From the NCBI RefSeq assembly GCF_963678635.1, contig NC_087063.1:77027617-77091616 (forward strand): a DNA stretch of 64,000 nucleotides. The letters run 5' to 3'. Each line of letters begins with the position of its first letter. Position 1 is the stretch's first letter. Below the pieces are notes generated by a model. It saw only the letters and a program-made list of their open reading frames with translations. It was not told the origin of the DNA and did no database searches. This DNA is from Symsagittifera roscoffensis. Taxonomy: Eukaryota; Xenacoelomorpha; Acoela; Convolutidae. Of this stretch, positions 1 to 10,249 are shown one piece after another. The position numbers and the translations under genes are program-made.

Positions 1-1183
1 CAGCTCAAGCAAAACAGGCCTGAAAAATACTCATTATGTTGGTTTGTTTCACAGAAATCGATTTTCATGTGAGCCATATCAATTTTGTGTTTTTGTCAAT
101 ATTGAGATGTCTTAGATGTGGCGAGAAATATGCGGAAGAAAATGATTTGTAAAAGAACCACAACGAATGTTGAGATCGAGCTTAAAGTTGACCAATGGAA
201 CACTTATCACACCACTTTTCAACTTTAACTTTGATCTTGGACTACAGTGTACAAAAACTCATCGATTTGTACAATGCACACCGCGTAAAATATTTAACAG
301 TTTTGTTCAGTCTGTTATTGATGCCAGGCGAGCCGTTGATGAAAATCCTTTATCTGGTGTAGTAGTCGAAACAATGAAACTGCTAGGAAAAAGTTCCTAC
401 GGCTATCAAATAATTGACAGTTCAATACATACAATGAAAAAATAACTTGAAGACAAAAAACCCATAAAGCTATCAGTATCTAGTTCCTCAAGAGACTCAG
501 TATCGTAGCTGAAGATTTGTGTGAAGTAGAACTTACTAAACCTACTATAGAGCATCGTGAACCAATTATAGTTGGATTTTTTATGCTACAGTATGCCAAT
601 TGGAGAATGATAGAGCTGTATTATAAATTTTTCCATAAATTTTGCGATGTCAACAATTTCAAAGAAGTCGAATTGAATACAGATTCCCTCTATTTGGCTT
701 TAGCAGAAGAAAATTTAGATGAATGTATCCTTTCTAGCAAGCGTGCAGAATGGACTGAAAAGCAAAGCAACGACTGTCGAGACGATTTCAGAGCAGATGC
801 AAAAAACAACTTTTTCCCTCGTACTTGCTGCTCTAAACATGAGAAACATGACAAGAGAGAGCCAGGATTGTTCAAGGAGGAGTTCAAGTGTACCGCAATG
901 TTATGCCTGTGGAGTATAACTTATTGGTGTTACGATTGTAAACGTCAAAAAATAAGATTAGCAGTAAAGGACTGAACAAACGCGCTTTGAAGACTCTCGC
1001 CCGATGGCAAAATATCGACAAGTACTGGATAAGGCAGTGAATTCGAAGCCAACGAATAGAGAATTTAAAACGATTAACCATGCTGTCGCAATTTATGATT
1101 AAACTAAAAAATGACTGAGCTATTTTTACCCTAAACGGAAAGTTGAATGTGATGGAATGCATACTGATCCTCTAAATTTGTAA
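1..1183 (+). pseudogene. POLB: Protein-primed DNA polymerase B (pPolB), C-terminal part, broken
   Basis: This is the palm/thumb end of a Polinton pPolB, the enzyme that replicates the element by protein priming. In frame from 167 is LTNGTLITPLFNFNFDLGL, then the family B motif around MKLLGKSSYGYQI (about 374-415), where the Asn normally before SxYG is Lys. A second frame from 517 carries IEHREPIIVGFFMLQYAN and the motif C region LNTDSLYLALAEENLDE (about 669-720), where the first Asp of DTDS is Asn. FPRTCCSKHEKHDKREPGLF and KEEFKCTAMLCLW follow. The last residues HTDPLNL end at a TAA at 1181-1183, the same ending style as Polinton B. Frameshifts near 445 and 960, internal stops and two lost motif residues make it inactive. 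Length compared with Polinton B implies about 2.6 kb of the gene lies before the window. Confidence 0.9.
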
Positions 1184-1339
1184 GAGATTATGTAGTAAAA
1201 TTGTATAGGATGCTGTGAATAATAAATTTCCTTTGTATTAACCTTTTTTCCAGAATTTCGTTTTAAATGCTACGTTTGGGTTAACATCATTTTGTTTTTG
1301 ATTAAGAAAACATTTAGAACTTAGAACATCGGCAAAATT

Positions 1340-1716
1340 GGGTGCCAAATTTTTTTTCAATTTACCATCTTACCATCTGAAACCTATGACCAATCTTTAT
1401 ACTCTTGAAAATCTATTCACACGTAAAACACCAATAACTTTCACAAATTAGGTAACGCGCGCCAAAATTTTTGCGCAAAAATTAGACATTTCTACACAAA
1501 AGTAAAAAAAAAACACGGTTTTGCTTACCATTCTCTTACCATCACTCAAACTATGAAACCTTACCAGTTCTATTGCCTATCTTAATACAATGGGAAACCT
1601 ATTCCCTATGTTAATACATAGGATGCTGACCGCATACTCTATAGCTTATGTTAAAACATGGAGGTCAGCACACCCCCCCCCCCCCCCCCGGCTGAATCTA
1701 CCCGACATATACTACT
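1340..1716. repeat. Terminal repeat of Polinton A with a 17-base poly-C tract
   Basis: Starting about 160 bases after the pPolB stop, this block contains repeated phrases such as TTACCATCT and CCTATNTTAATACAT, each present several times. It ends in TCAGCACA, a run of 17 C at 1673-1689, then CATATACTACT. The same phrases occur in direct orientation at 23535-23964 and inverted at 28500-28720, where a matching G-run sits in the same place. This arrangement fits a terminal inverted repeat. Confidence 0.75.
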
Positions 1717-2787
1717 GCTTTCTATAATACTAAAGTTGTTTACTTATTGAGTCTCTAGTTTGAACTCCAAGTATGGTTTTCATGATTAGTTTATCGGTTT
1801 AAAATAGCGAATTCTCTAAATTTCGGACTTGGAGTCCAGGTGAAACAAAAACTATGACTGAGAACTACAAGTCTTGTAAGCAAAAAATCAGTCCACAAGA
1901 ACGTATCTGCCAATATAGTGCATACAGATCCATCATGGGTCTTCCTAATGACAAAACAAGCTTAGCGCCAGCTGCAGACGTTGGCCCTCGAGAATATTGG
2001 GTGATTAGCAATGCTGCTTCCACCACAAGGTCATGGAAACAACGTTTGTGATGGTTTCATATGAAACTACATGCAAAACAAACTGGTCAAAAATTGAACA
2101 ACTTTGTTTGAGACTAAAACTTGTTAAGCCTGGAAACCACGATGATAGAATTAATTGGCAATGATAATGATGACGCGCTCGAAAAGAATTGTGAAAAAGC
2201 TGAAAAGACATACAGTTTTTTTCTGATTAAGAACAAAAAAATAGCTGTTCGGCAAAATGCAAGCGGAAAAAAATCATTGATTCAAAATCACTCATAAAAG
2301 CAATTAAGGCTTCGCTATGCAAGGGTTTCCAAAAGCTGAGAGTTTGTACCAACAAGTGAAGAAGTAACTATTGTTCTCGATCGTGGAAACCAAACGCTCG
2401 GAAAAGCTTGACGAAAACTGGACCATATTCAAAACGCTAAATCATCATGAGGCGAGAGTAATCCTCTCAAAAATTATTGAAGAAAGAAGTCAGATTTGAC
2501 CAAGGAAAACCCAAAAAATATATAATGTGATTTGATGTGATTTGATATAAGAAGTGATGTGATTTCCTGACTGATGGCGTAACAAAAAAGAAAAGCTTCA
2601 AAAAAACTGTTGTAGCTGTACAATCACAACGTTAAGGTAGAAATCAATGAAAAATCTTCGTAATTAAGGATTTTTTATATGCTCTCTAACAAAACGCGAG
2701 AAGTTTTTAAAATAGTCGAAATAAACTCTCCGAAAAATGAATCATCGAATTAATCCATTTTATACTGGTCGGATAATGAAATTAAAA
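1717..2787. other. Degenerate sequence, no recognisable gene
   Basis: Outside Polinton A. Short open stretches exist on both strands (for example 1854-2051 plus, 2005-2211 minus), but neither has a motif I recognise. A few local phrases repeat near 2520-2560 (GTGATTTGAT). It may be the remnant of another mobile element continuous with the block at 2791-3780. Confidence 0.4.
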
Positions 2788-2790
2788 ATA

Positions 2791-3440
2791 CACACACCGC
2801 CATGGAGTCTCTCGCATTGCAGAAAGAATTACTTACTATAATCCCACCAAATTCAGTCCTTACAGGTACTCTTTGATGACTTTTGTACTATACGGGAAAT
2901 TTTCCAATGCGTCATCCCTTAACATCTGCGGTAAACTCCCTTAAATAAAATGGGATCCCTCTGACGAGTACAATTCAGGAGCATCAAATATGTGTCAACG
3001 CCATCATTGAAAACTTTTAAGGACATGCGATAAACTTCCCGAACTGTGAAAAATTATTTGAAGTGGCCTGTCCCGAGAATTGCAACGTGCATGCGCAAAT
3101 CCAACACACACCGAACATAAAAAGTTACACACACCGCCATGGAGTCTCTCGCATTGCAGAAAGAATTACTTACTATAATCCCACCAAATTCAGTCCTTAC
3201 AGGTACTCTTTGATGACTTTTGTACTATACGGGAAATTTTCCAATGCGTCATCCCTTAACATCTGCGGTAAACTCCCTTAAACAAAATTGGATCCCCTGG
3301 CGAGTACAATTCAGGAGCATGAAATATGTGTCAACGCATCATTGAAAATTTTTATGGAGATGCGACAAACTTGACCCGAACTGTGAAAAACTGTTTGAAG
3401 TGGCCTTTCCCGAGAATTGCAACGTGCATGAGCAAAAATA
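2791..3440 (+). repeat. 338-base tandem duplication
   Basis: A block beginning CACACACCGCCATGGAGTCT at 2791 is repeated from about 3129, offset 338 bases, with long identical stretches (CTCTCGCATTGCAGAAAGAA and AATGCGTCATCCCTTAACAT in both) and a few substitutions and small indels, mostly in the distal half. The second copy contains an open frame (3063-3281, plus) with YNPTKFSPYRYSLMTFVLYG. I do not recognise the product. Confidence 0.85.
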
Positions 3441-3780
3441 TGAAGTTCAAGATAAAAATTAAGAAAAATCCGACCACCGATCTGTCAATTATGCTTTGGA
3501 AATAGAGCACAACGAAGCAAAAACGTAGCTATGATAAAGCCCATTTGAAGGAATCAATAGTGTTATCTTGAAAAAAAATTTTGATCCGACCTTCGATCCA
3601 ACCTGCAATACAATCATAGAATGAAGGTGCCAAGAAGAATTGTATGACTACTTCAAGGAGAGCGTTGATTTCCATGTTCCTTAAAAACAGCATATCGACA
3701 GTGGTTACAGCCATGGATAACTCAAAGCACAGCACGTTTAATGAAGAAACTTCACACGCAAGAGCAGTCACTTAGCATCA
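3441..3780. other. Possible coding remnant of unknown type
   Basis: The minus frame 3529-3771 reads 80 codons and includes VIQFFLAPSFYDCIAGWIEG. The plus frame in the neighbouring duplication also looks protein-like. The two are on opposite strands, so at most one is likely genuine. No family assigned. Confidence 0.25.
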
Positions 3781-3980
3781 AGACGGCAAGTTAACACGAA
3801 TGCATGGTTGCACTACTGGAAAACATAGAACATAGTCAGCCAGTCGAGTGAAAACGATCGTCTGAATTATCAAAACTTACTAAACAATGACTCAATAAAC
3901 AAAACTTTGAAAAGCATCAAAAAAAATGCATCATCGTCAAAAGTATTCACCAAAAGGGATCATCACTACCATACTGCCAT

Positions 3981-4399
3981 GTGTTCTCTACCATACTGCT
4001 ATTTAAAATTGATGTTCACAAACGCGTAAGACAACATAGCACCGGCTTCAAAACTTCCACCAATACTTCCACCTCTCTCTCTGTCCAACCAATCGCGAGA
4101 ACTGAATGGTTTACCTCAAAAAAAAAATTAAAATACAGCCCAAAACATCGCCAGTTTTTTTCCCATCGCCCTCAAGAACTTTCAACACCTGAAAAATTAC
4201 CGAATTGCAGGAAAACATTTATCATTCCACTAATATCTAAGAGATTTGACATGCACAGTCGCAAATTGGCGTCCCATATCACTGCTGAACATGGATATCA
4301 AAATAGTTTGAAACTTTATGGATCTGTGTGCTCGCACTTTGAAATTTTCCTGACCAAGCAGCAATATGCGATCATCAAATGCACATCAGTAGTCACAAG
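3981..4399 (+). other. Open frame running into the assembly gap
   Basis: An uninterrupted plus frame of about 139 codons, serine/threonine/lysine rich, with spaced Cys/His residues late in the frame (NCRKTF, MHSRKLASHITAEHGY). The spacing is loosely zinc-finger-like but does not satisfy a C2H2 pattern. The gap at 4400 hides its end. It could be chance or the end of an old transposon gene. Confidence 0.25.
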
Positions 4400-4599
4400 N
4401 NNNNNNNNNNNNNNNNNNNNNNNNNNNNNNNNNNNNNNNNNNNNNNNNNNNNNNNNNNNNNNNNNNNNNNNNNNNNNNNNNNNNNNNNNNNNNNNNNNNN
4501 NNNNNNNNNNNNNNNNNNNNNNNNNNNNNNNNNNNNNNNNNNNNNNNNNNNNNNNNNNNNNNNNNNNNNNNNNNNNNNNNNNNNNNNNNNNNNNNNNNN
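4400..4599. other. Assembly gap, 200 N
   Basis: Exactly 200 N, the size of a nominal scaffold gap. The true distance is unknown. Confidence 0.99.
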
Positions 4600-6926
4600 T
4601 GCAAAAATTGCTAATATTATCAAACTGTTCTTTTAACAAATTTCTGTTTGTTTGAATTTCCGCTACTAATTAAATAGAAGCCTGCAAAACGTTTAACAGG
4701 GTAAAAATAATCAAAAAAGCAATGGACATTAGTCAGGCAATTTTTACATGCAAAGGCTAGTACTCCAGACATAAATTATGTCTCGAGTGACATGAAAGTA
4801 CAAATTTGCATGCAAAAGTTTTTCAGAACTGGCAGATACTTCAAGTTCACTTCACGTCAAGTCAAAATTCTGGCATCAAAAATTATGGGTTACAAAAACT
4901 TAGTCGGAAAGCAGCAGCAGCGGCTCCAACAAAAAACAAAATTTACCTTAGACATTACGTTTTTTGCAAAACTAGCGTTTTGGACAAACAGCGAATGACA
5001 AACAAAATTTTTGCTTGAAGCAAAACATCACAGATAAAAGAAAAGTAAATAATCCCATTGCATATCAAACTTTTTAATCCAATTTAAATTGACAGACTTT
5101 TATCAAAATTCGTAACACATTGATAAAACAGTTATCCAAAATTTATAATTTTTTTAAAGCATAATTTATTCTATTGCCTCTCGTGAAAAATTGATTTGCA
5201 TACAAAAATTCAAAAAAAATTGATCGTAGTCAGTAAACAAATTTCAGACACGGTAGTACAATTAAGTCTATTTTCCCATAATTGTTCTATTAAACTAAGC
5301 TTTCTGGCTACATCTAATTTGCTTGTCGTCTAATTTCGTAGGGCCCAGAGTTTATTTATTGCTAATGCTTAATTGTTAGAACATCTTTTCAGTTCAACAA
5401 AATCTGAACGGATTTTACTATTCTTAAACTGCTGATTTGGATGTTGGAAATCAATTTTTCACTCATTTCATCAAGTTAAAGTGGGTTCAAAAAGTAATTA
5501 AACTAAATAAACCGTTTTTCGGTCGGTTAGAACTGCATCTAGCTCATCCATTTTACCAAAAATTTGGTAAGAACTAAAAAACAACAATCTGCTTTTATTG
5601 GACAAATTTAACATGGAAGTAAAATTTTCATCTGACCTTGAGACTTTTCTTAGCTAAAAATCAGTTATTCTGCTAATTATTTTTGAAAAATCATCGTTTT
5701 TTTTTTAAATTATCTAGTCTATTGGAGTTTTCTGAAATTCTCTGTAAATTCAATCCTGTCGGTGAACAATATAAAAGAAAATTTTTCACCTATAATTAAT
5801 AAACACAAGCATGGAAGTATCATAGATGAAACGAAAATATTCTTAGATAAAAACTTTTATCAGTTCTCAATATTGATGCAAAAAGAAAATTTTTAAGAAG
5901 CAACTGTTAGCTTTTTATAGAAGCACATTTGTAGAACCACCCGGGCTGACTAAAAATGCTAGTCATGCCCCTATTCTTCAAGCAATTAAAAAATAGCATG
6001 AAAATCTTATGATTAGCACTCTTCCATAGATAAGACTTGTATAACTAGTCTTTTTTTTATAATAAAAATGTATGATCAAACATGGTAACTGTATGACTAG
6101 ATTTAATCATAAATGAGAATTTTATTTTAAAGTTTTACCATAAATGAGAATTTTATGACAAAAACTTTCATTTTACAATGAAGGCTAGCATTTTTAAAAC
6201 CTGTAAAACTAAAGGAAGCAAAAATCTGCTTACAAAACAAATGTCAAAGTTCGGCCAAAATCCATAGTCGCGCGGAGTTTATAATCGAACTGAATGTCAA
6301 ACAGTGTCGAACTGAATTATTAGATATGAATGTTTTATCGGACTTTTTGCTTGCAAACTGTTATAAACAGATGCGCATTGCACAGGTACTCAAGATTATA
6401 ATGTGTTTTTAATTCGCAGTTAGCTAGACCAAACTATTTGCTGATATTTTAAAATCAAGTCGGATGCGGTTTTCTTTTTTTGTACTGTTGCGGTATCCAT
6501 TTTGGTTAACCAGCCGTAAAACTTATCTAAGAAGGCCACACAGGTAACAAATATACATTAAACTTGAGCAAAGAGGGCTGAGAAATAGCGCACAAAAGCG
6601 GGAACTTTTCGGCTTTACTGAAAAAATTGCCAGCGAAGCAGAAAATTTTGGCAAAACAGAATCATATTAGTGTTTTAGGAGAGCTCAAAAAATCAGTTTG
6701 GTCGACCTAAAGAAAAGGTAGACATAATTATCGAAAGTTTTACAAAACACCGCTTTCACACTCGAGAAATCCTTAGGTCTGCTCCTGGTCAAAGTGACCA
6801 ATTTTTTCCAAAAATGCGACTCATACGGCGCATAGCTTTTTGCGAATTAAGTATCTTATATTTGTATTTGTACATCTGTGTATCAAAAATATTTATAAAA
6901 ACCAATTCTTCGTGTTGTTTGTTCAG
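4600..6926. other. AT-rich non-coding sequence, probably intron or intergenic
   Basis: No convincing gene. Overlapping frames at 4792-5018 share one stretch and lack motifs. Around 5940-6200 a short segment repeats phrases such as TAAATGAGAATTTTA twice. It leads into the host exon acceptor at 6926. Confidence 0.5.
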
Positions 6927-8221
6927 ATGAGCTTTGGCTTCGAGGGCGGGGAGCGCCTGATGATGTTCATGGTGAACCCGGCGAACAAACACCACGTCTA
7001 CATCAAGTGGAGGGTGAGCGTCTACCCCGAGGTATGAACAAAAATACAATACAGGTTTTGGCAACCAATTGTGACGCTCATTCGAAGCATCCAACGTCAT
7101 CTTAGGAACTGAAGATATATCAGCTTAACCATGCATTGCAGTTGAGTTCACTTTAAAATGTGACATAAAGATATTTCAATTATCTATTTTTTTTATTATT
7201 ATTTTTTATTTTATCTTATATTTTTGGCATTTTTTCTACTAATGTGACTCAATAGTACTAAAATGATTTTTAAAAAAATATGTCAGTGTCATCCTTGACA
7301 AAATTACTGATAAGCCAACTACTGCATATTATAGCAGGTGCGGATCTAGAGTTTTCTCAAGGGGGAGGTGGATTTTCAAAAAAAATTTCGAATAACTTAT
7401 CGACTGTTTTAGGTTGACCGAATTGATTGTCCGATCTCTATAAGAGCACTAAGAAGACCCTGCTTTGGTAAAATTTTCTGCGCCGCAGGCAAAATTAAAA
7501 AAAAAGAGTTTGTAGGCTTTTTTTGGAACATTTTGACCAAAAAAAATTGCGTTTTTTCGGCGCGCGCAACTCTCTCAAAATAAGTATAAATTGGCGCAAA
7601 GGCGCCATCAGAAAATTTTTACGGATCCGTCTCCAAAATTGGTTATCTCAAAATATTACAAAGGGGAAACCCTATAGGTCGGCAGTGGGTCGCATCCCTA
7701 AGGGGGAGGAGGCGTAAGTCGCCCCCGCATCCCCTATATCTGCCCCTGTATCATAGCGTGATTACTAAAGTTGTCGAAAAAAAAACTTATCACTTTTTTG
7801 CGCCTTTTGCGAGGTTCGAACTCGCAACCTACTGATTGAAAAGCAGGAACCCGTAACTGGTTTTCAGGATATAATAGAGGAGGAGATGGAGGAATATATC
7901 AGTGAGGAAGCGAGAGTTCCCAGATACAATGAGCCAATCAGAGTTGAGGAGGAGGGGGTGTGGGCGGTAGTAGCTGACGACCCCTCCCACCCGTCCAACA
8001 ACATACTACGAACTACAAGCAGCAACTCCCAACCCCCCTCGCCCCCACCCACCGATAACTCTCGCGGGAACAAATCATATTCAACCCCTTTTTACTACAA
8101 AAACGGCCCGGAATATAAAAGAAACTACGGAGAAGAGTACATTCAGGAGAGTTCGAACAGAACAGACTTTTATAGAGGCGGGCAGTTCACAAAGTTTAGA
8201 TACGAGTCAAGATACAAATGA
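6927..8221 (+). CDS. Host gene, last two exons (6927-7031 and 7868-8221), product unknown
   Basis: Exon 1 follows a TTTGTTCAG acceptor and ends GAG before GTATGA at 7032. It is strikingly GC-rich and encodes 35 codons (SFGFEGGERLMMFMVNPANK, then VYIKWRVSVYPE). Exon 2 follows TTTTCAG at 7861-7867 and runs to a TGA at 8219-8221. It starts with an acidic stretch, has a Pro/Ser segment (SNSQPPSPPPTDNSRG) and a Tyr/Arg-rich tail ending FTKFRYESRYK. Both junctions are phase 0 and the 105-base exon is divisible by three, so splicing is self-consistent. The ATG at 6927 could be internal and earlier exons may exist. AATAAA at about 8367 is a candidate poly(A) signal. An alternative donor at 7014 would break the frame. 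I do not recognise the family. Confidence 0.65.
7335..7748. mobile_element. hAT-type MITE with 8-base target duplication
   Basis: The left end is CAGGTGCGGATCTAG. The inverted right end reads CAGGGGCAGATATAG, matching at 12 of 15 positions. Flanks are TATTATAG (7327-7334) and TATCATAG (7749-7756), a 7/8 match and the 8-base length typical of hAT insertions. There is no transposase frame in the 414 bases, so it is non-autonomous. It lies inside the host intron. Confidence 0.75.
7801..7867 (-). repeat. tRNA-like fragment (SINE or tRNA pseudogene) at the intron 3' end
   Basis: On the minus strand a perfect T arm (GCGAG-TTCGAAC-CTCGC, T-loop consensus TTCRANY) follows an anticodon-arm-like segment with loop TTTTCAA, which would place TTC (Glu) as anticodon. 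The acceptor stem is not closed and the anticodon stem pairs only in its middle, so it is not a working tRNA. The plus-strand complement supplies the TTTTCAG acceptor of host exon 2. Confidence 0.5.
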
Positions 8222-8390
8222 CAAATGAATGAGTTACTTACTAGAACATCAGTTGAAACTGAAATCAATACAAGACTGCTCGTATCGGACGAAGTTCTGG
8301 ATGTTCCAACTGCCAACTATTGTCTATTACATACCTTTTGATTTGAAAATGATGACATTTTCAACAAATAAAAAAAATGATTTTCTCGAC

Positions 8391-8672
8391 CCAGGCGTGG
8401 AAGACGACCCTACCCATATTTGCCCGAGACCGTCAAAACATACCGACTTGGGCCGAACAAAGTGTAATAAATTTTTTTCATGTCGAAAAAATCGAAACAT
8501 GCACAAATTCGGTCGAGTTTTTCGAAACATCTAGTTTGTATCGAACAATGTTGAATTCGTTTTTTTTTCGGTCGTGAAAGTCAAAGAACAAAAGAAATTT
8601 GGTCAAGATGGACGAAATACACAAGTTTTAGGTCGAGAAAGTTTAAAAATAGACTGTGCACTTCCACCCTGG
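8391..8672. mobile_element. Possible short inverted-repeat element
   Basis: CCAGGCGTGGAAG at the left and the inverse of CTTCCACCCTGG at the right match apart from one inserted base. The interior is rich in GGTCGA/TCGAAA phrases. No convincing target duplication is visible, so the element call is tentative. It sits in the likely 3' flank of the host gene. Confidence 0.35.
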
Positions 8673-9539
8673 TATATTTTAATAACCTCTAGTTAAAAGA
8701 ACAGAGTAAAAAGAATTAAGGTTTTACTCCTTTTTGTTTTCCCTTTTCCCCTAATGGTTCTAGCGGTGAGGTAATTTGTAACTTAACAAAATTTTCACAA
8801 CTGAGAGAAAAATTTTGTAGATTTTTTAGAATCAAGGATACGACATTGAAGCATACCTCGTCTTGGCAAAAAAGTTGTCAGATAATTTTCATATCTTCGG
8901 CATACAATTTATAAAATTAGAACTATGAAAAAATTGTTAAAACTTCTAAGGAGCTTTTTGACAGCAACTTTTGATTGAATGACTTGCATTTTTTCTTTAT
9001 TTTTGAAAAACTTTTGTTTGATTAGTTCAATTGCTTATTTGTTTTTTTTTCCTACACATTTTAACTGCACTTTCATAACTTGTATGTTGAAAGGGCGTTG
9101 AACAATATGCAGAGCAGCGTTTTTTCGAGATCAAATGAGCGAATAGTTTTTTAATAGAAAACTCAATCAATGCTAGAATTCAGGTATTTAATTTTCTACG
9201 TGCCAACAAAAAAAAAACGTTCTTTTTGGCGGTTGTTTTTAAAAATTGTTTTTAAGCTACGAAAGTAAGTATTTGTAAAACTAAGCTTTATTGCATATCT
9301 TGAGTTTTGACAAAATTTTTGTTTTGCAAGCACAAAAGAAATATGACTAATAGACAGCTCGTATCAGAGCGAAGCCTTGAGTGTTTCGGCTGTCCTTAAA
9401 AGTCTATGAAAAATTCTTTGTTCAGATAATTGATGAAAAACTGAAAGCAAAACATTTGATATTTGTCTGCATTTTTTTCTAGTAACCTCAGCCCATATAA
9501 ATAATCAATTCCAAAATGATATATTATACGTCTGATAAT
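8673..9539. other. Non-coding stretch that should contain the left end of Polinton B
   Basis: No gene seen. Polinton B must begin somewhere here or earlier. I could not find the AGTAGTAT terminus or the repeated TTAATACAT phrases seen in the other ends, so the left terminus is either lost or too diverged to see. Confidence 0.45.
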
Positions 9540-9775
9540 GTATCAAAGAACAAAACCTATTTCTCCGTGTATTGCACCAAAAAGATAGTTGCTAAGATGC
9601 TATCTTTAAACAAAATAAGGAATTTCAAAAGTTACAATACATAAATAAACAGACAATTCATTGCCCTAGAGTAAACTACTGCAAAAATTGCATTTACAAA
9701 AAAAAAACATTGCTTTTTAAGATAAGTTAATTAAAAAATCAAAACATGCCTATCTTGAATTTTATTCAAAATATT

Positions 9776-10168
9776 CTAGAAGAATTTAAAAAGAAGAAAT
9801 GGTGAATAAATTAAGTAAAATCCACACAAATTATTAATTTTTTGCAGCTTTTGTAGAATCATTCGTCGATACTTTTTTGTCAAAAAGGAGTTTATTGATC
9901 TCTTTCCGCCTAAAGAATCAGCAAAACAGTAAGTTTTATCCATTCGAGCAATCCTAATCCAGTGTTTTCCCCTATTATTGCTTGGGGCTGAGTTAATAAT
10001 TGCAGAAGAATATTTTGTTGGTCGAGGAGTTTTATCTGCTGTATAAGACCCCATATACTTGAACCCGAGCTCTGGAATTCTTTCGATTGTTTGCAAAAGT
10101 GAAAAGTTATCCATTTTGCGCTTGTTAGTTGATTCAAAAACAAAGAAATTGATAAGTTGATATTGCAA
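9776..10168 (-). pseudogene. PRO: Adenain-like cysteine protease (PRO)
   Basis: Polinton proteases of the adenain/Ulp1 class are thought to mature capsid proteins. The minus frame of 130 codons shows the His region HWIRIARMDKTYCFADSLG, which includes the Asp of FADS, and then Gln and Cys in LQKINNLCGFYLIY, the C-terminal CGxY signature. The order His, Asp, Gln, Cys is therefore visible in one frame. It is the least damaged large-gene remnant in Polinton B, but the N-terminal part is short and the start uncertain, so I treat it as probably inactive. It is the leftmost gene and follows MCP on the same strand. Confidence 0.75.
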
Positions 10169-10249
10169 TTTATGATAAAAAATAGGAACGTTGAATAGGG
10201 TACTGAATCAACAACGACAGCATTTTTTCAGCATTTTTCAGCATTCGTT

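Larger units (their letters stand above)
1..1716 (+). mobile_element. Polinton A, right end only
   Basis: The window opens inside a Polinton: the last third of a pPolB pseudogene is followed by a terminal repeat. The terminal repeat matches, in inverted orientation, the left end of Polinton C at 28500 and, in direct orientation, the end of Polinton B near 23.9 kb. The best terminus is the base after CATATACTACT at 1716, because the mirror image AGTAGTATATG opens Polinton C. Polinton termini classically start 5'-AG and make 6-base target duplications; the candidate here is GCTTTC at 1717-1722, but the partner is outside the window. Confidence 0.75.

Noticed and set aside
4316-4655. Open frames spanning 4316-4655
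   Set aside because: They are open only because they run through 200 N.
4792-5018. Two overlapping plus frames
   Set aside because: Low-complexity, mutually overlapping in different frames, no motif or splice context.
7801-7867. Functional tRNA-Glu gene
   Set aside because: No acceptor stem and a poorly paired anticodon stem.
8780-8800. Left target duplication of Polinton B (ACTTAA at about 8782 matching 23902)
   Set aside because: It is a common hexamer and is not followed by an AGTAGT terminus.
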